From: Rhodococcus koreensis
GTDB taxonomy: Bacteria; Actinomycetota; Actinomycetes; Mycobacteriales; Mycobacteriaceae
Direction: 5' to 3'
NCBI RefSeq assembly: GCF_900105905.1
Contig: NZ_FNSV01000005.1
Span: forward strand, 5,890,001-5,954,000
DNA length: 64,000 bases
The translations under genes and the position numbers were made by a program. The notes beneath the pieces were generated by a model, which saw only the letters and a program-made list of their open reading frames with translations, made no database searches and was not told the DNA's origin. This document shows, one piece after another, positions 8,587 to 16,370 of this stretch (positions are counted from its first letter, which is position 1; the number at the start of each line of letters is the position of its first letter).

Positions 8587-9789
8587 ATGCGAAAGCGCAC
8601 ACCTACCGTTGTCCTCGCTCCCGACTCGTTCAAGGGGAGCCTCTCCGCCGTTGACGTCGCAGCCGCGATGGCCGCCGGTGTCCGCGTGGCGCTCGGCGCC
8701 GACGTCCGGATCGTGCAATGCCCCCTCGCGGACGGCGGCGAGGGCACGTTGCAGACCTTCCTCTCGGCGGGCAATGCCGAGCCCCGGGTGATCCACGCGC
8801 ACGATGCCCTCGGACGCGAACGGACCGCCCGCTACGGACTGTCGAACGACGGCAGGGTCGCGATCATCGAGGCCGCGGAAGCGAACGGTCTGCCGCACGT
8901 GGCGGACGTTCCACCGTCACCGTTGCGGGCGGATACCTTCGGCGTCGGCGAAATCGCAGTCAGCGCATTGGAAGACGGTGTCGACGAGATCCTTCTATGC
9001 ATCGGCGGCAGCGCAACCACCGACGGGGGCACCGGGATGCTCCGCGCACTCGGTGTCCGATTCCTCGGCGTAGACGGTCGCGACGTGGCACCCGGCGGTG
9101 CGGGGCTCGGTGACATCGCTGTCATCGACGAGTCGCAACTGCACCCCCGTGCACGGTCGGTGCGCTGGCGCGTCGCGACCGACGTCGACAATCCCCTCTG
9201 CGGGGAGAACGGGGCGGCCGCGGTATTCGGGCCGCAGAAGGGTGCGACGGCCGACCAGGTCCGCGAATTGGATTCCGGACTGGGACAGTTGGCGATCGCT
9301 CTCCGCACTGCGTACGGGGCCGACGTTCTGACCCTGCGCGGAGCGGGAGCGGCCGGCGGCATGTCGGCCTGCCTGAGCGCAATCCTCGCCGCGGAACTGG
9401 TGCCCGGGAGCGACCTCGTCTCGGAAACGGTGGGGCTGCGGTCACTGTGCGCCGACGCAGACCTGGTGATCACGGGGGAGGGGGCGTTCGACGCGCAGTC
9501 GCTGCACGGGAAGGTAGTGCAGGGCGTCGTTCGTCAGACGCCGCCGGAGTGCCCCGTGGTCGTGATCGCCGGCACGGTTCGCTTGTCCGCAGCCGAGATT
9601 CGCGCTGCCCGGATCTCGGCGGCGTTCTCCATCGCCCGTGGACCGGCGGAACTCTGCGAATTGCTCGACAACACCGCCGAACTCCTTCGGGAGGCAACCG
9701 CTCAGGTCGTCGGACTGATCGACAGTCAGTGGAGCCGCCCCGCGTCGACGCCGACGCATCCGCGGGCGACCGCGGATAGTCCGTCGTGA
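8587..9789 (+). CDS. Glycerate kinase
   Basis: 400 residues with the GarK/GlxK family N-terminus VLAPDSFKGSLSA, the LADGGEGT motif near residue 50, the CIGGSATTDGGTGML glycine-rich segment near 140, and VITGEGAFDAQSLHGK near 295. It phosphorylates D-glycerate with ATP, giving 2- or 3-phosphoglycerate depending on the subtype; bacterial members of this family usually give 2-phosphoglycerate. A CdaR-like regulator gene precedes it and a pyruvate kinase gene starts 50 bases after its stop. Together these form a short route from glycerate, via enolase, to pyruvate. It is slightly longer than the E. coli proteins because of a C-terminal tail of about 20 residues. Confidence 0.93.
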   Translation: MRKRTPTVVLAPDSFKGSLSAVDVAAAMAAGVRVALGADVRIVQCPLADGGEGTLQTFLSAGNAEPRVIHAHDALGRERTARYGLSNDGRVAIIEAAEANGLPHVADVPPSPLRADTFGVGEIAVSALEDGVDEILLCIGGSATTDGGTGMLRALGVRFLGVDGRDVAPGGAGLGDIAVIDESQLHPRARSVRWRVATDVDNPLCGENGAAAVFGPQKGATADQVRELDSGLGQLAIALRTAYGADVLTLRGAGAAGGMSACLSAILAAELVPGSDLVSETVGLRSLCADADLVITGEGAFDAQSLHGKVVQGVVRQTPPECPVVVIAGTVRLSAAEIRAARISAAFSIARGPAELCELLDNTAELLREATAQVVGLIDSQWSRPASTPTHPRATADSPS

Positions 9790-9839
9790 GGAACCTGTCG
9801 AGTCACACAACCACTCTCAACTCAGCCGCGAGGAGCCAC

Positions 9840-11318
9840 ATGCCCACCATTGATCTCGAACGGTCCGCGTCACACACCGCACAGCCCGGTCTGCTCAGCA
9901 CGTCCCGGCGCACGAAGATCGTATGCACACTTGGACCTGCTACCGCCACCGGTGACCGTATTCGCGAGCTCGTCGAAAGCGGTATGGACGTGGCGCGGCT
10001 GAATTTCAGCCACGGCGAACACGCCGATCACGAGGAGAACTACAAACGTGTGAGGGCGGCCTCGGACGCGACGGGCAAGGCGGTCGGTGTCCTGGCCGAC
10101 CTGCAGGGCCCGAAGATCCGGCTGGGCCGGTTCGCGGAGGGTCGCACCACGTGGGCCAACGGTGAGGAGGTGCGGATCACCGTCGACGAGTGCGAGGGCA
10201 CCCACGACCGGGTCTCGACCACCTACAAGCAGTTGGCGGAGGACGCCAAGCCGGGCGATCGGCTGCTGGTCGACGACGGCAAGGTCGGTCTCGTCGTCTC
10301 CGGTGTGGAGGGCAACGACGTGATCTGCCGGGTCACCGAGGGCGGCCCGGTCAGCAACAACAAGGGTGTGTCGCTGCCGGGGATGAACGTGTCGGTTCCG
10401 GCGCTGTCGGAGAAGGACATCGCGGACCTGGAGTTCGCGCTCGGGTTGGGTGTCGACTTCATCGCGTTGTCGTTCGTGCGGTCCCCGGCCGATGTGGAGC
10501 TGGTGCACGCGGTGATGGACCGGGTCGGGCGGCGGATCCCGGTGATCGCGAAGCTGGAGAAGCCGGAGGCGATCGACAACCTCGAGGCGATCGTGCTGGC
10601 GTTCGACGCGGTGATGGTCGCCCGCGGTGACCTGGGGGTGGAGTTGCCGCTCGAGCAGGTGCCGCTGGTGCAGAAGCGGGCCATTCAGATCGCCCGGGAG
10701 AACGCGAAGCCGGTGATCGTGGCCACGCAGATGCTGGAGTCGATGATCGAGAATTCGCGGCCGACCCGCGCGGAGGCGTCGGATGTCGCGAACGCGGTCC
10801 TCGACGGTGCGGACGCGGTGATGCTGTCCGGTGAGACGTCGGTGGGTAAGTACGTGATGGAGACGGTGCGCACGATGGCGCGGATCGTGGAGGCGGTGGA
10901 GAACGAGTCCACCCAGGTGCCGCCGCTGACGCACGTGCCGCGGACCAAGCGGGGTGTGATCTCGTACGCGGCCCGCGACATCGGGGAGCGCCTGGATGCG
11001 AAGGCGTTGGTGGCGTTCACGCAGTCCGGGGACACGGTGCGGCGGTTGGCGCGGTTGCACACGCCGTTGCCGTTACTGGCGTTCACCCCGTTGCCGGAGG
11101 TGCGCAGCCAGTTGTCGCTGACGTGGGGGACGGAGACGTTCATCGTCGATCCGGTCGACAGTACGGATGCGATGGTGCGGCAGGTCGACAACGCGTTGCT
11201 GGGGTTGGGCCGGTACCAGAAGGGTGAACTGGTGGTCATCGTGGCGGGGTCGCCGCCCGGCACCGTAGGCTCGACCAACCTGATCCACGTCCACAGAATC
11301 GGCGAAGACGACCACTAG
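9840..11318 (+). CDS. pyk: Pyruvate kinase
   Basis: 492 residues when started at ATG 9840, which has GAGGAG a few bases upstream. An in-frame ATG at 9786 lacks such a site. Family features: RRTKIVCTLGPA at the start of the barrel, MDVARLNFSHG, the active-site region VIAKLEKPEAIDN with catalytic lysine, MVARGDLGVE, and ATQMLESMI. It converts phosphoenolpyruvate and ADP to pyruvate and ATP. The location beside glycerate kinase parallels the tartrate/glycerate loci of other bacteria, where a second pyruvate kinase serves the pathway; whether this is the only copy cannot be told here. The interior has very strong G/C third-position bias, unlike the island starting near 14.8 kb. Confidence 0.96.
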   Translation: MPTIDLERSASHTAQPGLLSTSRRTKIVCTLGPATATGDRIRELVESGMDVARLNFSHGEHADHEENYKRVRAASDATGKAVGVLADLQGPKIRLGRFAEGRTTWANGEEVRITVDECEGTHDRVSTTYKQLAEDAKPGDRLLVDDGKVGLVVSGVEGNDVICRVTEGGPVSNNKGVSLPGMNVSVPALSEKDIADLEFALGLGVDFIALSFVRSPADVELVHAVMDRVGRRIPVIAKLEKPEAIDNLEAIVLAFDAVMVARGDLGVELPLEQVPLVQKRAIQIARENAKPVIVATQMLESMIENSRPTRAEASDVANAVLDGADAVMLSGETSVGKYVMETVRTMARIVEAVENESTQVPPLTHVPRTKRGVISYAARDIGERLDAKALVAFTQSGDTVRRLARLHTPLPLLAFTPLPEVRSQLSLTWGTETFIVDPVDSTDAMVRQVDNALLGLGRYQKGELVVIVAGSPPGTVGSTNLIHVHRIGEDDH

Positions 11319-11338
11319 GCGTCGGAAACGACTATCCC

Positions 11339-11701
11339 ATGCCATCTTTGACACTCACCGTTCGACTGCTGACACCCCACTCCGATCTCTGGGACTGGCA
11401 GACCCGCGCGCTGTGCCGCACCACCCGTGCGGACGTCTTCTTCGGGCCGGACAGCGAAAGCAGAGCAACGCGAATTCGCCGGGAGAGGCAGGCGCAGGAA
11501 CTCTGCCGGAGTTGCCCGGTCCGAAACGAATGCCTACGCCACGCACTCGACGTCGGCGAACCCTACGGCGTCTGGGGAGGGATGACCGAATCGGATCGGC
11601 GATTCGGCCTCGATCGGCCCCAACTGGATCCGCACGCAAACCGCAAGCCGGCCAAGAGGCTTCGCATCTCACCGCGGCACCCTCGCCCCGGAAGGCAGTG
11701 A
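11339..11701 (+). CDS. WhiB-family iron-sulfur regulator
   Basis: 120 residues with all WhiB features: four cysteines C26, C56, C59 and C65 in the C-x29-C-x2-C-x5-C pattern that binds a [4Fe-4S] cluster, followed by the GVWGG turn (77-81) and a basic C-terminal tail that contacts DNA. WhiB proteins are actinobacterial, act with the primary sigma factor and respond to redox or nitric oxide. It begins 21 bases after the pyruvate kinase stop, so co-transcription is possible. The subclass (WhiB1 to WhiB7) is not clear; no AT-hook typical of WhiB7 is visible. Confidence 0.92.
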   Translation: MPSLTLTVRLLTPHSDLWDWQTRALCRTTRADVFFGPDSESRATRIRRERQAQELCRSCPVRNECLRHALDVGEPYGVWGGMTESDRRFGLDRPQLDPHANRKPAKRLRISPRHPRPGRQ

Positions 11702-11719
11702 CTGGCTGACCGCGGTGGG

Positions 11720-11850
11720 TCAGCCTTCGACCGCGAGCACGGGTGCGGGACTGTCGAGCAGAATGCGCTGTTCGATGCTGCCGAGCAGGAGATTCCCGTC
11801 GGGGGGATCGGTGCCGGACCCCGATGACGACGAGGTGTACGTCTACCGAC
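11720..11850 (-). pseudogene. Universal stress protein (UspA) C-terminal remnant
   Basis: Read on the minus strand, this stretch encodes DVHLVVIGVRHRSP and then, one frame over, DGNLLLGSIEQRILLDSPAP ending at a TGA (11720-11722). These are the two halves of the classic UspA C-terminus, the DLVVIG strand and the G-x9-G(S) ATP-binding loop, separated by a frameshift. No intact upstream portion is present; the region toward 11940 has in-frame stops. It is a decayed fragment of a universal stress gene lying between whiB and the Rrf2 gene, and marks the start of a rearranged zone. Confidence 0.7.
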
Positions 11851-11938
11851 GCGTGGCGATTGTGTCACCGACCTGCTCCACCACAGCTGGCGCCAACTCA
11901 GGCCCACACTGGCCGAGTTGTGGCGTCTTGACGACTGG

Positions 11939-11960
11939 TATCTAGATATTTAGTATCTAG
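11939..11960. promoter_or_regulatory. Putative Rrf2 operator/promoter
   Basis: Just upstream of the Rrf2 gene lie TATCTAGATA (11939-11948, perfect palindrome) and AGATA-TTTAG-TATCT (11944-11958, perfect arms), with TATCTAG repeated at 11939 and 11954. The site ends only 3 bases before the ATG at 11964. This is an AT-rich island in GC-rich DNA. Rrf2 regulators bind such dyads and usually repress themselves. The mapping to this regulator is inferred from position. Confidence 0.55.
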
Positions 11961-11963
11961 GTT

Positions 11964-12446
11964 ATGCGGATGTCGCGAGGTGTCGAGTGGGCGATGCACG
12001 TTGTGCTGTCGCTGGCATGGGTGGATGACGATCGTCCGGTGTCGACTGCTGTGCTCGCACGCAGCTACGATCTACCGGCGCCGTACCTGAACAAACAGTT
12101 GCAGGCGCTCGTGCGCGCAGGGATTTTGACCTCCGTGCCCGGTGCCGCAGGTGGATTCGTGTTGACCCGCTCAGCCAAGCACATCAGTGTCCTGGACGTC
12201 GTCACCGCTATCGAGGGTGCCGAGGAGGCATTTCGGTGCACCGAGATCCGCGCCCAGGGCGTCGGTGCAGACATGCCGCCCGGCCAGCTGTCGATGCCGT
12301 GCGCGGTGTCGATGGCGATGCGGAAGGCGGATCTGGCGTGGCGGCGGGAGTTGGCCGGTCAGAGCGTCGACGACGTGCGAGTAGAAGCTGAACGACACGC
12401 GCCTGGACTCGCCGAACGAATGCGCCAGGCGTACGACCGGGGCTGA
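11964..12446 (+). CDS. Rrf2-family transcriptional regulator
   Basis: 160 residues with an N-terminal winged helix: MSRGVEWAMHVVL, then DLPAPYLNKQLQALVRAGIL, and the wing SVPGAAGGFVL, typical of Rrf2/IscR/NsrR proteins. The usual three-cysteine Fe-S loop is poorly kept: cysteines are seen only in FRCTEI and MPCAVSM, widely spaced, so it may sense something other than a cluster, or use an atypical one. The start lies 3 bases after an operator-like palindrome, which suggests a very short leader and autorepression. Its likely targets are itself and the following flavoprotein and sdhC/sdhD genes (inference from order). Confidence 0.88.
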   Translation: MRMSRGVEWAMHVVLSLAWVDDDRPVSTAVLARSYDLPAPYLNKQLQALVRAGILTSVPGAAGGFVLTRSAKHISVLDVVTAIEGAEEAFRCTEIRAQGVGADMPPGQLSMPCAVSMAMRKADLAWRRELAGQSVDDVRVEAERHAPGLAERMRQAYDRG

Positions 12447-12515
12447 TCGCAGGCGCCGCTGGTAGTTCCGAATCGTCCGTCCTACGTGGGCGGCTCACGC
12501 ACAAGGAGAATCTAG

Positions 12516-13736
12516 ATGTCAAATGTCCTGATTATTGGAGGCGGATTCGCAGGGGTCTGGGCGGCGGCGAGCGCCGCCCGGCTGCGACGCGATGCGGGCG
12601 TGCCGCGGAACGACCTTACGATCACACTGGTCGATGCTGGTGACGACCATGTCATCAGGCCCCGCCTCTACGAGCGGGAGCCGGAGAACAAGCGCTGCTC
12701 CCTCGATGGGCTGCTCGGCCCCATCGGAGTGGAGCGGGTCGCGGCCACGATCACATCCATCGATACCACCACCAACCAGGTTCACGGGATCACCCGAACC
12801 GGTGATACCACGTCGCTGAGCTACGACCGTTTGGTGCTGGCCACGGGCAGCCAACTCGTCACCCCCACCATTCCCGGTTCCCAACATCTCTTCGACATCG
12901 ACACGCTCGGTGCCGCCACCTATCTCGACGGACACCTGCGTAGTCTGCCCGCATGCCCGGACTCGGAGGGCCGATACACGGTCGTCGTGATCGGGGCAGG
13001 ATTCACCGGGCTCGAGATCGCCACCGAACTCACCGATCGACTCCGCGAGATCGCCGCGGATGCGCCGATCCGGGTGATCTTGCTCGATCGCGGCGACGTC
13101 GTCGGATCCGGGCTCGGTGAGGGACCGCGTCCGGCGATCCTCGACGCACTCGACACCCTCGGGGTCGAAGTCCGTCTCGGCGTGGATGTGACCTCGATCG
13201 ACGCGCACGGGGTGGAGCTCGCCGACGGCGACCGGATCGCCGCGAACACTGTGATCTGGACGGCGGGCATGCAGGCCAGCCCCTTGACAGCGCACATCTC
13301 CGGAGAACGAGATCGCCTCGGCCGTCTCACCGTCGATGAGCATCTGAAGGTGGCCGGTCTCGCGGACGTGTTCGCCGCGGGAGATACCGCCGCCGCGCAT
13401 GCCGACCCTGGCCACGTCGTGATGCAGAGCTGCCAGCACGCGTTGCCGCAGGGAAAGTTCGTCGGGCACAACGCTGTCGCCGATCTGCTCGGCCAAGATC
13501 TCGTGCCGTTTGCTCCCGCCTCTTATGTCACGTGCCTTGCTCTTGGACCGGCCGGGGCAGTCTTCGCTTCCGGGTGGGACCGACAGGTGCAGATGACAGG
13601 CGCAGAGGGAGCGGCGGTGAAGAAGTCGATCAACACCGTTGCGATCTATCCGCCCGTCGGTGATCCGGAGGCTCTGCTGTCGCTGGCGGTCCCGGACGGT
13701 ACCTGGCGATCGGCCGAACTTGCGGCTCTCACCTGA
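12516..13736 (+). CDS. NDH-2-like FAD/NAD(P)H oxidoreductase
   Basis: 406 residues with two dinucleotide folds: VLIIGGGFAGVWAA at the N-terminus (FAD) and VVVIGAGFTGLEIATEL near residue 155 (NAD(P)H), then a FAD-closing motif GLADVFAAGDTAAA near 290. The layout matches type II NADH dehydrogenases and related pyridine nucleotide-disulfide family flavoproteins that pass electrons to quinone. An AAGGAG site precedes the ATG by about 7 bases. It lies between the Rrf2 gene and the orphan succinate dehydrogenase anchors, which points to quinone-linked respiration (inference). The exact acceptor is unknown; a sulfide:quinone-type role is less likely because the extra conserved cysteine pairs are not seen. 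Confidence 0.85.
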   Translation: MSNVLIIGGGFAGVWAAASAARLRRDAGVPRNDLTITLVDAGDDHVIRPRLYEREPENKRCSLDGLLGPIGVERVAATITSIDTTTNQVHGITRTGDTTSLSYDRLVLATGSQLVTPTIPGSQHLFDIDTLGAATYLDGHLRSLPACPDSEGRYTVVVIGAGFTGLEIATELTDRLREIAADAPIRVILLDRGDVVGSGLGEGPRPAILDALDTLGVEVRLGVDVTSIDAHGVELADGDRIAANTVIWTAGMQASPLTAHISGERDRLGRLTVDEHLKVAGLADVFAAGDTAAAHADPGHVVMQSCQHALPQGKFVGHNAVADLLGQDLVPFAPASYVTCLALGPAGAVFASGWDRQVQMTGAEGAAVKKSINTVAIYPPVGDPEALLSLAVPDGTWRSAELAALT

Positions 13737-13825
13737 GAATTGCCCACACGACGCGGATGCCGGGAATGCCCCACTGCGTCGGTGGCGCTCGTCAGACATT
13801 GAAGGTTCGGTCTCGAGGAGGCAAG

Positions 13826-14248
13826 ATGGATGACTCTGTACCCTGCGAAGTTCTGCGAGTTGACCGGTCGCCGACCCGAACCGGTCTTGCCCGCAGCACG
13901 TTCTATCGGGGCGGGTTGTCGATGTGGGCGTGGGTGGCGCAACGAGTCAGTGGGATGGTGATTTACGTCTTCCTGTTGGTGCACGTGGCGGACAACCTGA
14001 TGTTGCGGGTCTCGCCCGCCGCCTACGACGAGGTGATCGGCACCTACAAGACCCTGGTGATGGGTATCGGCGAAATCGGACTGGTCGCCGCCATCCTCGG
14101 ACACGGGTTCAACGGGATCCGCATCGTCCTTCTCGATTTCTGGGCAAAGGGCATCGACAAGTCCCGCTGGATGCTGTGGACCGTGATCGTGTTGTGGGTG
14201 CTGGTGATGGTGCCGTTCGTCATTCGACATCTGAGCCACTATCTGTGA
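13826..14248 (+). CDS. sdhC: Succinate dehydrogenase cytochrome b subunit SdhC
   Basis: 140 residues starting at ATG 13826 behind a GAGGAGG site; an upstream ATG at 13757 has no such site. It has the actinobacterial SdhC pattern: RTGLARSTFYRGG, then MWAWVAQRVSGMVIYVFLLVHV with the quinone-site Ser/Arg and a haem-ligand-type His, and a second segment with GHGFNGIRIVLLDFW, close to M. tuberculosis Rv3316. Three membrane helices are visible. SdhC and SdhD anchor the flavoprotein and Fe-S subunits and pass electrons to menaquinone. In standard operons sdhA and sdhB follow sdhD; here they do not. Confidence 0.88.
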   Translation: MDDSVPCEVLRVDRSPTRTGLARSTFYRGGLSMWAWVAQRVSGMVIYVFLLVHVADNLMLRVSPAAYDEVIGTYKTLVMGIGEIGLVAAILGHGFNGIRIVLLDFWAKGIDKSRWMLWTVIVLWVLVMVPFVIRHLSHYL

Positions 14249-14262
14249 AAGGCGAACTAACG

Positions 14263-14712
14263 ATGGATGAGACAGCGAACATCGCTGCTATAACCGCCGA
14301 GCCGAGACGCTCGAGTTTCGAGAAGTACGCCTGGCTGTTCATGCGGTTGTCTGGAGCTGTGCTGCTGGTGTTGGTTCTGGTGCACGTGTATGTCAATGTG
14401 GTGGCCGGCGACGGGGTGTTCAAGGTCGACTTCGCTTTCGTGGCAGGAAAGTGGGCGAGCCCGTTCTGGCAACTGTGGGATTTCCTGATCCTGCTGTTGG
14501 CGGTCCTGCACGGCACGAATGGGGTGCGGGTCATCATTGCCGACTATGCGGCGCGGCCGGCGCTGCGGTTCTGGCTGAACACACTGGTCACGGCGGCAGC
14601 AGCACTAATGTTGGTCGCCGGGACATTGACCATTTTCACGTTCGACCCGTGTCCTGGTGCGGTCGGGGATCTGCCCTCGTTCTGTCCGGTACCGGCAGCA
14701 CCGTCACACTAG
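14263..14712 (+). CDS. sdhD: Succinate dehydrogenase membrane anchor SdhD
   Basis: 149 residues, ATG 14 bases after the sdhC stop with GAAAGG upstream. It carries the SdhD pattern SSFEKYAWLFMRLSGAVLLV, a WASPFWQLWDFLILLL helix and HGTNGVRVIIADY, and three membrane helices, again like the M. tuberculosis Rv3317 protein. A C-terminal tail has two cysteines (DPCPG and SFCPV) that I do not recall in the housekeeping proteins and that could form a disulfide or bind metal (inference). No flavoprotein or iron-sulfur subunit gene follows, so the partner must be encoded elsewhere, or the pair serves another complex. Confidence 0.87.
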   Translation: MDETANIAAITAEPRRSSFEKYAWLFMRLSGAVLLVLVLVHVYVNVVAGDGVFKVDFAFVAGKWASPFWQLWDFLILLLAVLHGTNGVRVIIADYAARPALRFWLNTLVTAAAALMLVAGTLTIFTFDPCPGAVGDLPSFCPVPAAPSH

Positions 14713-14724
14713 GAGTGGATCATC

Positions 14725-14835
14725 ATGTCTTTGGGACTCTTCTTCGAAGCCGTTCTCGCCGTGGCGGCGGTATTCATAGTGTGGTTCACAGTTTTCGTTC
14801 TTCGGCAGCTCGTCCGGAATCGACTGGGACGGTGA
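14725..14835 (+). CDS. 36-residue single-span membrane peptide
   Basis: A short reading frame with an AGGAG site about 9 bases before its ATG. It encodes a near-continuous hydrophobic helix (roughly residues 3-27, FFEAVLAVAAVFIVWFTVFV) and a basic end RQLVRNRLGR. It follows sdhD by 12 bases, and its stop overlaps the next start (GTGA), so it is positioned like a genuine operon member. Small hydrophobic peptides are common accessory subunits of respiratory complexes. It resembles none I can name. The basic C-terminus predicts a cytoplasmic C-terminal side. Confidence 0.6.
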   Translation: MSLGLFFEAVLAVAAVFIVWFTVFVLRQLVRNRLGR

Positions 14836-15284
14836 GTAGGGTGAACAAAAGATTGGTGGCGATGGGATCGGCGATTGTTGTCGGCGCCGGGCTGCTCGCG
14901 TTGGGTGCAACGGCCGTGGCGATGGTCGCGACCGGGACGATTCCGGGCATCGCGGTGGGGGTGGCGCTGACCGTGTTCGGCGGTGTCATCGGAGTGTTGA
15001 CAGCCAGCCAGATCCGATTCGGCCGCACCGCCGACATCATGCTCGCAAAGATGGTTGCTCAACAAGACTATCGAGGATACCCAGAGCTGGCACGCAGTCC
15101 CTCCGGTCGTGTGCTGCCCGCCGCGACCAGTGAATATCTTGCCCGATGCCGGGCGGGTGTCGCCGCTCGCCCCGATGATTGGCGGGAGTGGTTCCTCCTG
15201 GCCGGGGGGTACGAGATCGCACGGGACCACCGGAACGCGGTGCTCGCGTTGGCTCGAGCATCCGCACTCCAGAAGTCGGACTGA
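14832..15284 (+). CDS. Small membrane protein of unknown function
   Basis: 150 residues from the GTG that overlaps the stop of the small peptide gene (a second GTG 9 bases on is possible). Two hydrophobic helices (about 8-32 and 38-58) form a hairpin. A soluble C-terminal domain follows, with PSGRVLPAATSEYLARCRAGVAARPDDWREWFLLAGGYEIARDHRNAV, a tetratricopeptide-like helical pair. It ends the run Rrf2, flavoprotein, sdhC, sdhD, peptide. No family is recognised. A role as assembly factor or scaffold for a membrane complex is a guess from location and topology. Confidence 0.7.
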   Translation: MSRVNKRLVAMGSAIVVGAGLLALGATAVAMVATGTIPGIAVGVALTVFGGVIGVLTASQIRFGRTADIMLAKMVAQQDYRGYPELARSPSGRVLPAATSEYLARCRAGVAARPDDWREWFLLAGGYEIARDHRNAVLALARASALQKSD

Positions 15285-15425
15285 AACGCGGTGCGATCTT
15301 GACCGAGCCGCGACGCGAATTGGGCGCAAGTTTCGATACGGGATAAGCGAGTATGGCAAGAGCCACACGCGCAAGTAGAGTTCAAAGATACTCCACGTAT
15401 CCACTACTGAATCGGAGAGCGTCCG

Positions 15426-16370
15426 ATGCCTGACTACACGCTTCGTCAGATGACTTACTTCAAAGCCGTGGCCGAGTCAGGATCGATCTCAGGCGCTGCG
15501 GACCGCCTACACGTGTCTCCGACAGCTCTGTCCGCCGCGATCACCGAACTAGAGCGAATCTTGAAAAGTCAGCTCATGGTTCGTCGCAAAGCTCACGGTG
15601 TGAGTCTCACTCCAACAGGAAACTTCGTTTACAGCCGGGCTGTCGAGTTGCTGGACCTCGCAGATGAGGTACAGCTGGGTGCGGCAAATGGTGGAACCCA
15701 ACTCGTGGGACCACTGGTCGTCGGGTGCTACTTCTCACTCGCGCCGCGAATTCTGCCGGGTCTCCTCGAAGGCTTTGGCGCGCTTCACCCTGACGTCGAC
15801 ATCGTCTTTGTCGAGTCCACTCAGGACGAGGTACAACGTCGACTGTTGGCTGGTGAACTCGACATCGCGATTGTCTACGATGTCGATCTCGGCGACGGAT
15901 TGTCTTCCGCAGACCTGTATCGCACGTACGGAAAAGTCCTCCTGCCCGGTCTGCATCGGCTCGCTGATCAAGAGACCGTCACGCTGGCAGAGCTCGAGGA
16001 TGACCCGTTGGTCCTGCTCGATTCAGCACCAAGCAGCGAATACACCCTGTCACTATTTCGCGACGCATTCGTGGATCCCACTATCCGATACCGTGTCGCC
16101 GATTATGAACTTGCCCGATCTCTCGTTGGGCGGAGGATGGGATATTCGATCGTCGTCCAGACGCCGGTCGCCAGCGTCTCGGTGGAGGGCCGGCCCCTCC
16201 TGGTCAAGTCAATCACGCCAGCGGTGTCTCCCGTCTCGGTAAAAGTCGTGTGGCCTCGAGACGTACGACTCAGCGATCGAGCGCAAGCGATGATCGACTT
16301 CGCAGTTTCTTCTTGCGGCGCAGATGATCTCGATGGTGTCGCCACCGTCGACGACATCCGCCCGACTTGA
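15426..16370 (+). CDS. LysR-family transcriptional regulator
   Basis: 314 residues. The N-terminal winged helix reads LRQMTYFKAVAESGSISGAADRLHVSPTALSAAITELE, the LysR type, followed by the co-inducer domain with VVGCYFSLAPRILPGLLEGF near 105. LysR proteins activate nearby catabolic genes on binding a pathway intermediate. The nearest targets are the SDR and alcohol dehydrogenase genes downstream (inference). From here to about 29 kb, codon use is visibly less GC-rich than in the flanking operons, which suggests acquired DNA. Confidence 0.92.
   Translation: MPDYTLRQMTYFKAVAESGSISGAADRLHVSPTALSAAITELERILKSQLMVRRKAHGVSLTPTGNFVYSRAVELLDLADEVQLGAANGGTQLVGPLVVGCYFSLAPRILPGLLEGFGALHPDVDIVFVESTQDEVQRRLLAGELDIAIVYDVDLGDGLSSADLYRTYGKVLLPGLHRLADQETVTLAELEDDPLVLLDSAPSSEYTLSLFRDAFVDPTIRYRVADYELARSLVGRRMGYSIVVQTPVASVSVEGRPLLVKSITPAVSPVSVKVVWPRDVRLSDRAQAMIDFAVSSCGADDLDGVATVDDIRPT

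Noticed and set aside
9870..11060. 396-codon minus-strand frame opposite pyruvate kinase
   Set aside because: It lies entirely antisense to a certain gene and has low-complexity His/Arg-rich composition.
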